Origin: Cerrena zonata
Lineage: Eukaryota > Basidiomycota > Agaricomycetes > Polyporales > Cerrenaceae
NCBI GenBank assembly: GCA_038087015.1
Contig: JASBNA010000019.1
Span: forward strand, 372,001-436,000
Length of the DNA: 64,000 bases
Direction: 5' to 3'
This document shows, one piece after another, positions 35,772-44,958 of the stretch. Position numbers and translations under genes: made by a program. The notes below the pieces were generated by a model. That model searched no databases. It saw nothing but the letters and a program-made list of their open reading frames with translations, and was not told the DNA's origin. Each line of letters starts with the position of its first letter. Positions within the stretch are counted from its first letter, which is position 1.

Positions 35772-36907
35772 TCATTCCCACATCGTTCCATCATCATCGC
35801 TCTCCTCCGAGTCACTCTCACTACTCTCAGGTTCGCTATCACCGCTACCATCCTCAGTTCCGCCATCCTCAATATCATCGTCGCTTTCCTCAATATCATC
35901 AGCGCTATCGTCATCACTACTACCATTGTCCCGGTCATTCGGTGCGCGACCCTTCTTCCAGCACCTATACGAAAAGAGCCTGCTCCTTCAAAAAATGATA
36001 CAACGAAGCCATGGAGTATACGTACAAGATATCCAAGTCCCTATCCTCAGTAAGCTCTTCATCGTCCAAGACATATTTACATCCTATCTGTAGAGACATT
36101 AGATTGACAAGGTACGTATAATGAATTTGATACACTTACTAAATGATTCCCTGTTATTCCAATGTACTGCTCTCTTCGAACGGTAACCCGGGCATGATAT
36201 AACTCCTGCCCTCGCTCGTAACCCCCTTGTACAGGTGATCTTCCTGATGGTACTTTACCACGTGAGGAAGGCACCCATTCCATTCGTCGTAGGTCCAGAG
36301 GTTGCAATTCCCATCTCCCATCATGTTTCCTTAACTGGCTATCGAGTGGAACAAGACAAGAAAAAGAGGTGGAGCTTTTGACGACAATCTGGCATGGATG
36401 GAGTGAATGCTCCCCTTCATTGATGATAAGTGCAGAGCCGAGGAAAGTTTTACTTCCGTCGTTATGTTTCATAACTGCCTCGCCCGCATGCCACACAGGA
36501 AAGTATTTGCTGGACCATGGAGAGATCCCGTTCGGAAGAAGGGGGACGCACTCGTTCAGCGTGTCTATGAGCCGTTTCCACTGTACAGAGACGGACAGAT
36601 TGGAGCGGTGTACTGCTTCCTTGAAAGCGATGATACGAACGTCCTTGATGCCTTCCTTTCGTAATTCGTTGACAAACGCTGAGAGGACACGCTCTTGAGA
36701 GCGTTGTTCGCCTTCCGGAAGTGAAATGTCAAAAATACCCATGGTACTAAGCAGCAAATCCTGTGGACGATCGGAACTACATGTCATTGCACTTTCCCAT
36801 ATCGCCCGATACTTATGGAATTTTTGCTTGTACGTTTCCTGACTTGTAGAATAACTCCGCGATGACATTGCTTTGTGCAGTATACGGGCAAAGGCCGCCT
36901 CATGCAC
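35772..36907 (-). pseudogene. HET-family paralogue lacking the HET domain
   Basis: Three exons (36907-36141, 36087-36026, 35964-35772, phases consistent) encode about 340 residues closely matching the C-terminal two thirds of the protein at 6642-8300: SSDRPQDLLLSTMGIFDISL, FVNELRKEGIKDVRIIAFK, KHDGRWELQPLDLRRMEWVP and CWKKG, followed by a long Ser/Asp/Glu tail. The HET domain itself is missing. Upstream, a short similar-looking stretch (AYMHLD) is out of frame and no ATG opens this frame (the first codon is GTG after a TAG). It is best read as a 5'-truncated copy. The remaining frame is intact, so a HET-less partner protein made from an unseen upstream exon is possible. Confidence 0.65.
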
Positions 36908-38505
36908 AAGCTACCGCAGAGTCGTGAGGATGACGGTGAAGATCGAGGTGCATGTAAGCGTCCGTTTCGGTCGATACTTTGCTTTTCTGTCTCTAGACTA
37001 ACTCATTACTAGTAGTACTCGCCGACATTTGCTATTCCGTCCTATCGTCCCGAGTCAAATGGTTGTACATAAACAAGTTTCATGCCACGTACGTCAAAGT
37101 CACTACTTTGAGGCTCTTGCGCTTATCCCTGCCGCGCAGGGGTCGGTGCAGACAAGGCCGTCTCGCTGTCTCGTTGTGCATTCATCTAAGGCAATGTCGT
37201 CTCCCAATCGAACGTGGATTGATGGGGTGCCATATACGTGTGTATCTCTGCCCTGTCTTTCGAATTCGATGACAAACTATACATTGGAGTCACTTTTTGC
37301 AGAAGCCATACACAACACTGCATGAAAGACGTATTGTGCAAAGATTCTGGATCTCGCTTACTGCACTTGCAAAACCTCCGGGTCAGTATGACCTCAGTCT
37401 GTAGGAGGTAACGGACGTACAATGATGCATAGCAGAGCCCGGACATGAAAGTGCCATCATTGCACAATCTCAAAGGATTACGCATATACCAACCCACCAA
37501 AGTTAGATTATCCTTCTAGAGAGATTCGAAAGGATTTTCTATTGTTTGATTTTGTCGCTGTCGATAGCGTCTGAAGGAAGAAAAGGTAGAGCGTACGGAC
37601 GATTACTATGCCTGTCGTAGTTCAAGCTGTCCAACATTGACTACTTGAAGATCCAGCGGGATTGTATAATAACGGCGTGTTAACATGATGAAGACCCCAA
37701 AGTGGAGTATAGACCCGGCATAAGTAGAGCGCTTGCTCCAGTGCTGTTTAGTCAGCAATGGAGACTAAGCAAACATTTCAAAGAAGGACTAGTACTAACC
37801 AATCAAGAAAATGATAATTAAGTATCACGAACCAATAGAAATATTGACTAAATATCTCCAGCCAATCAAAATATAGAATTGGATAGAGTATTAAGCGATA
37901 TCTGGGCATCCAATCAGGCGGGTTGCGGGCTGCTTGGACCAATCATATACTGCCTAGTGGGAACAGCGGGGTCGACCTAGTATATGACTCGATGTGACTC
38001 GATCTTCCCTCCGCCGGTCCCGTCCCTTCCTCCTTCTCGCGCCAACACCTTGAATATAATCGCTAAACTTACTCAATTATTTCACAGTGCATATGGACTG
38101 AGCTTGTTGGAATTTCTATCGCTCTCGATGCGAGGATCACTCAGGTATGTGGCTTCTTGATTTTATCTACCTTTAACACTTCTCCTTTTGTTTCTGATAT
38201 CCTCACCGTCTTCAGAGTCAATCACGCCAATCACGAACACTCAATCGGTTCACCTTCTCCTGAGGGGTCTAACTTTCTGACACTTTAGTAGGTCATTACA
38301 TGAGGTTAGATTGGGCAACACCTTGTGTTGAGAATATTCACATCGAGAATGTCGATGTCCCCCATATCATATCCTTGTCTTCTCTTACACTGCGACGTAT
38401 ACAATACTCGGTTATAGTAAGCACTTTGGGCCTTACGAATAGTGGTGTCTAAAGTATCTGCTCATCCTCCTAACGGGTAGGAATCTCTAGGCGTATGTAC
38501 TTGTG

Positions 38506-38568
38506 GACCTTAGCGCGGGTATCTGCAGTTACATTGCGTCTAAAACAATACACTTACTCACTCACTCC
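38506..38568 (+). repeat. Dispersed repeat, copy 1
   Basis: Begins GACCTTAGCGCGGGTATCTG and ends in a short CTCA tract. Almost identical to 41189-41252 (26 identical bases, then scattered single-base differences). Probably part of a mobile element or solo LTR. Confidence 0.75.
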
Positions 38569-39593
38569 TCAGAATAAAGTTCTTTGAGTGGCTGCGATTG
38601 GTTACTGCAGCTACCAATGCGAGCGTGGCCCGTCTAGGCCATTATTTGTGCATAAACGCCCGACATTCGCATTGCCATTCCAGCGTGCTCATCAGCTTTC
38701 CAGCCTAGACATCGCGACTGCATCCCCCTCTCAATCAACTCAAGCAGATCTTATAAGTTGCGTTATCATGCCCTCTTCATTGTTACACCGCCATCCAGAC
38801 TCCTCCATACACGCTGCTCAGCTTTGCCTGATCCTGTTACACAATTCGAAGAGAGCGTTTGTCATTCTCATGAACTCTAGCCGAATCGTTTGCGTTGTTT
38901 CTTGTTCTTCTGTATATGTGTATAGCATCCTATCGGAGAGGGGGAAGGATCTGTCTCGATATAGGATCGAACCTATTGCTAATGGTTCATACGAGGTTAG
39001 CCCTGTATCTTGACCCTAGCGTCTATAAAAGATAACAGACCCGATTCCATGTCCCTCAGATTTATTATCCAGGGCATCCCTTCGTTTCAATCCGCAACTC
39101 AGACAATCCCGTTCGAGGGAATAATATCTTGAGTGTTTGCCGCAGCCTACACCTTACTATTCGAAGTTACGGTGCTGTATTTTCATCCTTCTCACTACTT
39201 CCCAGCTCTCACGATCTATTCGTACGACAACCAACGAGATGCGATGATCTTAGCGTCATCCACGAAACCAAACACACTGCAGTTCTAGACTTGTGGGGTA
39301 GCTGGACTTGGGCTGCGCACTATGTACGCTCAAATATGAACCCACGTTTTTCCGCACTCGAACATTGACGTGGGCACATAGGTCCTCAAATGCGAGATCG
39401 CCTCATGTGGATCTTCCCTAACAAACCCTGAAATGCCTTTGCTTGACATTGAACAGCCCAAATGTCCTGGTGAGTGTAACAGAGTGTTGGCTCTCTCAAG
39501 ATAAGCAAACGTATTTGTTGATTACGTAATTTCATAACAGGATACAGCCGTCTTTCCGATAAGGAAATATATGACACGGTATGTTCGCACCGA

Positions 39594-39675
39594 GGCGGCT
39601 TATAGCTGGAAACACTGTCAATTGATCTCAACCGACCAATCGTACTGGTCTCCCCGGAAGAGGGTGGTAGCCGTC
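39594..39675 (+). repeat. Tandem duplication, copy A
   Basis: About 82 bp starting GGCGGCTTATAGCTGGAAAC and ending GGTGGTAGCCGTC, repeated 144 bp further on with a few differences. Confidence 0.8.
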
Positions 39676-39737
39676 GATGTGGCGGTTTCGAGTATCAGGC
39701 AGCACGTCCCCCTCACATACTACGCAAGACAGCAACA

Positions 39738-39820
39738 GGCGGCTTTATAGCTGGAAACACTGTCTATCGATCTCAACCAATCAATTGTACTGGTCTCCCC
39801 GGAAGAGGGTGGTAGCCGTC
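39738..39820 (+). repeat. Tandem duplication, copy B
   Basis: Second copy of the 82-bp unit at 39594. It differs by one extra T in the TTTATAG run and several substitutions in the middle. Confidence 0.8.
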
Positions 39821-40228
39821 AATGAGGAAGTTCTGAGCATCACACAGTAGTCTCGTACAAAACGATTTGCACTCCCAAATGTGTCGTTACAAGATGTCCT
39901 TACAATACAAAACTACTCTACATCATGTTACTCCCTGAAAAGCAAAGGTTGGGGATGGATTGCGTATTAATCGTTCAGATGTACCTACAAATAGGGGTCT
40001 GCTCAAGCGCCGGCGACAACGCTCTCGCGGCCAACCATCAAAGGGCCCCTACGAAACAAAGAAGATTACAGGATCTATAATGGGACGATAATGACGTTTA
40101 TGCAATCTGCGCCCCTCGGCAGCCCATACACTATACATGTCTAGAGTGGCACGTATGACATCACCTACATTCAAATGTTGTGAGATGCCCACAGCGGAGT
40201 CAATAACCACAATAAGGTTCAGAAAACT

Positions 40229-40741
40229 GTGTATGTGACATACCTTCGACAGCAGATTATACAAACAGTTCGACTCCCGCCACTGGGACTTCACTTGGAT
40301 CCCCCTGAAGACGTGGGGGGCTCACCGAGAGCTCATGCATCGTGCTTCCATGAATACCTCAATGTCAAAACGCCTAGTAATCACTGCCAAGCCCTGACAC
40401 GTCTGCTTATTAGATATCACCGGCACCCACTGTCAATAGCACATCTCCACATCAATGGTATCAAGAGAGAGTGGAGTCGGTCACTTCTGTTGAAGAGACA
40501 GGAAGTATTGGAAGATGAGATACATGTCCTGTTTGAATGCGACTCAGACCGCCGACTATGTGACCTGAAAGTGATCTATAAAGCGACAAGGGAATGCCTT
40601 CTAGCAATTGATCGGAATACCGAATACCGAGATCAACGAGAGGCAGCTGTGATACATGCGTTAGCACATCGAGAAGGAATACCGGCCCTAGCAAAACTAA
40701 TTGGCGACGCTTTCAATGCCTCGATCATTCTGAAGCGCTGA
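40229..40741 (+). mobile_element. Relic of a non-LTR retrotransposon 3' end
   Basis: Open for 170 codons. The part from about 40345 resembles the tail of basidiomycete reverse-transcriptase/RNase H polyproteins: ALTRLLIRYHRHPLSIAHLH, then VLEDEIHVLFECD, the 'VEDExHxLFxC' signature, followed by a helical stretch. The paired upstream cysteines expected in an intact zinc-knuckle are not seen, and no reverse transcriptase lies upstream. I read it as a decayed 3' fragment of a LINE-like element, or a host gene derived from one. Confidence 0.45.
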
Positions 40742-40929
40742 TTATACGGAGCCTGGAGCAGTACCTCGAGCTGAACAGTTATTGGGACTCTTGACGGCAG
40801 GCTATTTGCGGTATGTTACAGGACGGTATACAGTCATAAACTGTACAACTTACGTACCATCACGCTAGTCCACGGACGATGCACCTTGCGTTTGACACTT
40901 ACCTGGAGGTAGATTCCATGTTGAAACAT

Positions 40930-41130
40930 GCTTTTCTCGTCTCAAAAGGTTTCTCCCACAGGGTTTTCCTAGAGTACGAGTTTTTAATGCGTTTCCTCAA
41001 AACACATGGGAGGGGTTGAGGAGCGGCTTGATCTATTAGTGATATTTTTCCCACTGGGTTTTGCTATGGATTGAGTTTCTCTGAGATCTCACCAGAGAAA
41101 GGAAAGTGTCGACACGAGGGATGGGTAGAG
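40930..41130 (+). mobile_element. Ty1/copia LTR-like fragment
   Basis: Two similar T/C-rich blocks, TTTCTCCCACAGGGTTTTCC at about 40959 and TTTTTCCCACTGGGTTTTGC at about 41046, with GAGTTTTTAATGCG between. This 'TTTTTCCCACTGGGTTTT' sequence is characteristic of Ty1/copia LTRs. TGTTGAAAC near 40920 could be the LTR start. No copia coding region accompanies it, so it would be a solo or broken LTR. Confidence 0.45.
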
Positions 41131-41188
41131 TGGTACGGGGGACTGGGTGTGCCTATCTAAGTAACTATCGTAGTCGTGTGTAATTGTA

Positions 41189-41252
41189 GACCTTAGCGCG
41201 GGTATCTGCAGTTATATTGCGGCTGAAACAATACACTCACTCACTCACTCAC
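41189..41252 (+). repeat. Dispersed repeat, copy 2, with CTCA microsatellite
   Basis: Second copy of the repeat at 38506. It runs into six or so CTCA units at about 41235-41259 and ends about 50 bp before the metalloprotease start codon, so it may serve as that gene's promoter or leader. Confidence 0.75.
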
Positions 41253-41301
41253 TCACTCTCTGCCAATCTTCTTGCCATTTACTTTAGTCGGCAGCTTGTT
41301 C

Positions 41302-42594
41302 ATGCGGCTCACGGCCTGGCCTATGTCCATTCTGATTATGTTGTCCGCAGTGTCTTCGATATGGTACGGCTCTTTTTCTGCTCGATCCCGCTTCACTCAT
41401 GGACATGGTCAGGCTCAGATCAATATCCTTGAAACCGGTCGGGTCACTGATTTTAGTCTGACCATACCCGCAACAGTTTACAGCGGGAAATCGGTATGTA
41501 CTGAAGATGAAATCCTTACTGCGTCAGGGTCGCTACGCGTGGACAATGACGTACCCCTATCGTTCCGGTACTCGTGTGTTCCAATCGGTCTTCCCACTTC
41601 TACCATTGTGGATGAAGCACAAGCAGGTGGCCCGCCTAACGCTGCTGTAACGCAATCTGAATTTCTTTGGGACAACAAATCGGTACGTTCTCTACTCAAT
41701 ACTCATTTCATGTGGCTGATCTTTTTTCAGGTTATCACTTATTCGTACATGGGCGGCCGTAGTTCCCAACACTACAAGGTCGATTTTATCGCCCAAGAAT
41801 GGACTTGGTACACCAACATCAGATTCAGGAAGATCAAATCGGATGGAATGATTCGCATCAGCTTTGATCCCTCTTCTGGTAGTTGGTCGTACGTCGGTCG
41901 GCAATGTGAGAAGGTCGATGGTAACGACGCTACCATGAATCTTGGAAGCATTAATCCGACCACAATGGCCCCATCTCTTAACGAAAAGGGTGTGATATTG
42001 CACGAGTTCGGCCATGCGTTAGGGCTATTGCATGAACACCAGTCTCCTTCGAGATCAGGCGTGCTGACTCTGAACGAGATGGGTAAGGATGTTATCGTTG
42101 AAACAAAGTACTTTAACTTACTATAATCGTACAGCAACAAAGCAATATTACAAAGCTCTCCATCGTTGGCCCAGCTCCAGGGTGGAAGAACAAGTCCTCC
42201 GTGTCTACGATGAACACGATGTCGGCAGCTATTCTGAAATGGATTTTAGCTCTATCATGATGTCTGTGTACACATATGTTTTTACAGTCGAGTCCATGCT
42301 GATATCTCCTTCCGCAGGTACTCCGTGTCCTACACCATCAATACTGAGGGCGTGGATATTACGGAGCAATTCAATCTATCGGATGTGGATAAGGCGTATA
42401 TATTCCTTAATTATCCTCGCATGATAGCTCATGTTAATACTCCTGAATGGAGCATTCACAAAGCTCTCAAGGTCGCCGGGGTTACCGGTCGAAGGCTAAC
42501 AGATATCCTTAACGCGTCTTCTCCAGATTCCATTCGAAAATTCTTCATTCAGTGGAACGTCGAGAATCGCGTGAAATCTCTTGGTGCTATATGA
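41302..42594 (+). CDS. Secreted astacin-like metalloprotease (tandem copy 1)
   Basis: Four exons (41302-41682, 41731-42082, 42135-42261, 42318-42594) encode 378 residues. The zinc motif HEFGHALGLLHE is at about residues 218-229 and the Met-turn is FSSIMMY, as in M12A-type zincins. The catalytic core is preceded by ITYSYMGG and SGSWSYVGRQ. The N-terminus (WPMSILIMLSAVSSIWYG) is hydrophobic and signal-like, so the protein is probably secreted. After the protease core, a helical C-terminal region (DVDKAYIFLNYPR, ALKVAGVTGRRL) is shared with the next gene. Exon 3 has exactly the same length (127 nt) and phase as exon 3 of the next gene, supporting tandem duplication. A copia-like relic and a dispersed repeat lie directly upstream. 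Confidence 0.82.
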
Positions 42595-43248
42595 TACTTC
42601 CCCTAACCGTTTTTTTTGGATAACAAATAATTGATTGACGAAATCCGCTCACGACTCTCTCGTTCTATGCTGATCTAGTGTAATATCTATTGGATAACAT
42701 GTAAATAAGCAGCTACGGAGCTTTTTCAGAATGATTGTCCCGGTCTGTTTTCTATGTAGTACTTTTGGAAGTCATCACTACTCCGAATTAATTTTATTCC
42801 AAGGAATCTAGCCGGAGCTCTGGTTAACGACCGTGGTGCCATCAACGCCGCATTTCAATATTGAAATGTCAACTCCCGGTGATCCCTCTTTCCGACCTCC
42901 AAGAATGATAACTAGGACCGGAGCCGCTGTTCAACTTCTCTGGTATATTCCTCAATAGTAATGTAAGCTCCTGCTCGCTTTCTTCATGCCACTGACTTCT
43001 ACAACCAGGATTATCATTGCAGGAGATGCGAAATGTCCGTAATCCCTTCGGTACCAAATATGTTTGTACCGTCCTTGAATGCTCGGAGTACAAGTTCTCT
43101 TCTAGCATACACTTATGGACGACAGAATGCTAACATAACAACACTGAGGTATATAAGCTACTTTGTCATGGACTTGGATGACCATTCGCTTCTACTCACT
43201 CATCGCTGAACAACAGCTGTGACTACATCGTCAACACATACGACAGCA
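42595..43248. other. Spacer between tandem proteases
   Basis: About 650 bp. The only candidate is the small minus-strand frame at 42869-43108, listed separately. Confidence 0.4.
42869..43108 (-). CDS. Possible small unknown protein
   Basis: ATG-started frame of 79 codons with charged, non-repetitive composition and a C-x5-C pair (SCNDNPGCRSQW). No signal peptide, no family recognised. It is antisense to nothing and lies between the tandem proteases. It may be a chance frame. Confidence 0.2.
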   Translation of the reverse strand: MLEENLYSEHSRTVQTYLVPKGLRTFRISCNDNPGCRSQWHEESEQELTLLLRNIPEKLNSGSGPSYHSWRSERGITGS

Positions 43249-44649
43249 ATGGCATCCAAAGGCGAAAACGCACAAAAGCCAGTTACCGATGACACTCCCG
43301 GGGGTGCTGAAGTTGACGTCGCGTGGTATGAGAAGGCTTGCGCCGACCTTCATCCTCTAGACGAAGCTGCGGAAGAAGTGGAGGAGAGCGATGATAGCAC
43401 GTTCCGTGCTAACGCTGTCATGGTCAAGCAGACTCTGTTGTGGCCCCAAGGCACCGTAAGACTTCTATCGTTTCAGCGTTTGTTGAGGCAATGCTAACTC
43501 TTCGAATTTTTTTTAGGTTTTGACTTATCGATACCTCGATGGTAACGATGTGCAGAAGAAGAAAGTGGACGATACCATCAAAGAATGGGAGCGCTACATG
43601 AACCTCAAGTTCAAACGTGACGATAACGCCAAGGAAAGCAAGATTCGTATCGGGTTCAACAAAAGAAAGGGATCCTGGTCATACGTCGGTGCTCAGAACG
43701 AGAAGATCGCTCAAAACCAACCTACTATGAACCTCGGTTGGGTCAATCCATCTACCCCAAGTATGGATGCCCATGAGAAAGGCACCATCTTGCATGAGTT
43801 CGGACATGCTTTGGGTTTGATGCATGAACATCAGTCCCCTGCTAGAGGTGGAACAATCACCCTCGAAGAAAATGGTAATAAACATTACATCTCTATAAAT
43901 CCGTGACTGACGTCCTCGGTAGCGGTTTATCGGTTCTACATGGCGTCTCAAGGTTGGAGCGCTGCCCAAGTCAAGGCTCAGATCATCGATGTGTACAACA
44001 AGAAGGATGTTAGCAACTACTCTAACTTGGATACCAAGTCTATCATGATGTGCGTCTGCACCTTCACTCTCATGTAACTTTATTCTAATAACACATCAGG
44101 TATTTCATGCCCGCCGCTATGAACAAACAACACAAAGAAATCAAACCCAATACCAAACTTACCGATACCGACAAAGCGTTCATGCTGTTGAACTACTTCC
44201 GACAGAAGCCTCATGCAGAAGACTCTCAATGGACTCTCTCTCATGCACTGACAATAGCAGGTGTCTCTGAAGACGAGCAACAGGTCTTCTTGGACTCTCA
44301 GGACAGTCCCGAAGCGATTCGAGAGATGTTCACCACTTGGTCGGTGCAACAACATGCTGGTACACAACCATTAAATGCTCCTTCCGTCCCACGAAACACT
44401 AAGGGCGGCCACGGGGGTCATACGGCCCAGTCCGATGGTTTCTTAGATGATCTCATTCAATCTACCAAGGAACTACTTCCTCCGTCTGGAGGTAGGCCAT
44501 ACGTCGTCGTGGTCACTCAGGAAGGCGATGGGAAGTCTTCCCAAAGCTCAAACAACATAGGGAAACAGGTCATGAAGTCTGGAAAGAAATTGTTAGATGC
44601 GAAGGGAGGAAGGCCATACGTCGTTGTTGTCACACAGGAAGGAAAGTGA
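43249..44649 (+). CDS. Astacin-like metalloprotease with C-terminal repeat (tandem copy 2)
   Basis: Four exons (43249-43455, 43517-43874, 43923-44049, 44100-44649) encode 413 residues. The zinc motif HEFGHALGLMHE is at residues 162-173, with a Met-turn at KSIMMYF. Strands before it (RIGFNKRKGSWSYVGAQNE) align with the preceding gene. Unlike that gene, the N-terminus is hydrophilic (acidic EEVEESDD) with no signal peptide, so it may be cytosolic or leave by an unconventional route. The tail carries two copies of GGRPYVVVVTQEG (about residues 370-382 and 400-412), encoded by near-identical 39-bp DNA repeats. The ATG at 43249 is the first in frame after an upstream GTG. Confidence 0.85.
44490..44648 (+). 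repeat. Internal direct repeat in protease tail
   Basis: Two units of about 39 bp (starting near 44490 and 44607) encode the repeated GGRPYVVVVTQEG. They differ mainly at synonymous third positions, so the peptide is being conserved. Confidence 0.7.
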
Positions 44650-44958
44650 TCTAGCATAACCATCCACTAGATCGTTGTACGCAGATATTACTACTAGTTG
44701 CAATGAGCTAGTATTCTGTATGAGGATCATATGTACGCTATAAATTTTCAGCTTTCCTCTGAGATGCTCTCGTACTAGTGAGCGGTTGAGGGCGGCTAGT
44801 TGTCTTAACCTTCTACAACACTTTCCTAAAACGGCATCACACCTGTTTGTAGCGATACCATTAACGTCGAGACCGTGGACCGCAACGAACGAAATACACT
44901 ACCACCATCTTCCCCCACTCTCACATCCGTCGTGCAAGCTATATAGGTAGAGAACGCA
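44650..44958. promoter_or_regulatory. Intergenic, promoter of coronin gene
   Basis: About 310 bp between a protease stop and the coronin start. A TATATAGG sequence lies about 20 bp upstream of the ATG. Nothing else noted. Confidence 0.3.

Larger units (their letters stand above)
36908..40228. other. Repeat-rich accessory stretch without assigned genes
   Basis: No recognisable protein. A plus-strand frame at 38588-39013 has no domain I can name. The stretch holds one copy of a dispersed 63-bp repeat and an 82-bp tandem duplication, both listed separately. CCAAT-like AACCAATC/AGCCAATC motifs recur at 37.8-37.9 kb. Confidence 0.4.

Noticed and set aside
37029..37325. Plus-strand frame with VPYTCVSLPC, similar at a glance to the start of a HET domain
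   Set aside because: Wrong strand relative to the HET remnant, no following HET motifs, and the match is too short.
38940..38990. B-box-like GGTTCGATCC on the minus strand
   Set aside because: One base short of the consensus and no cloverleaf fold around it.
38588..39013. 141-codon plus-strand frame after the dispersed repeat
   Set aside because: Composition is not convincing, no motif, and it lies in a repeat-rich stretch.
44107..44367. Minus-strand frame antisense to protease exon 4
   Set aside because: Shadow of a confident coding exon.
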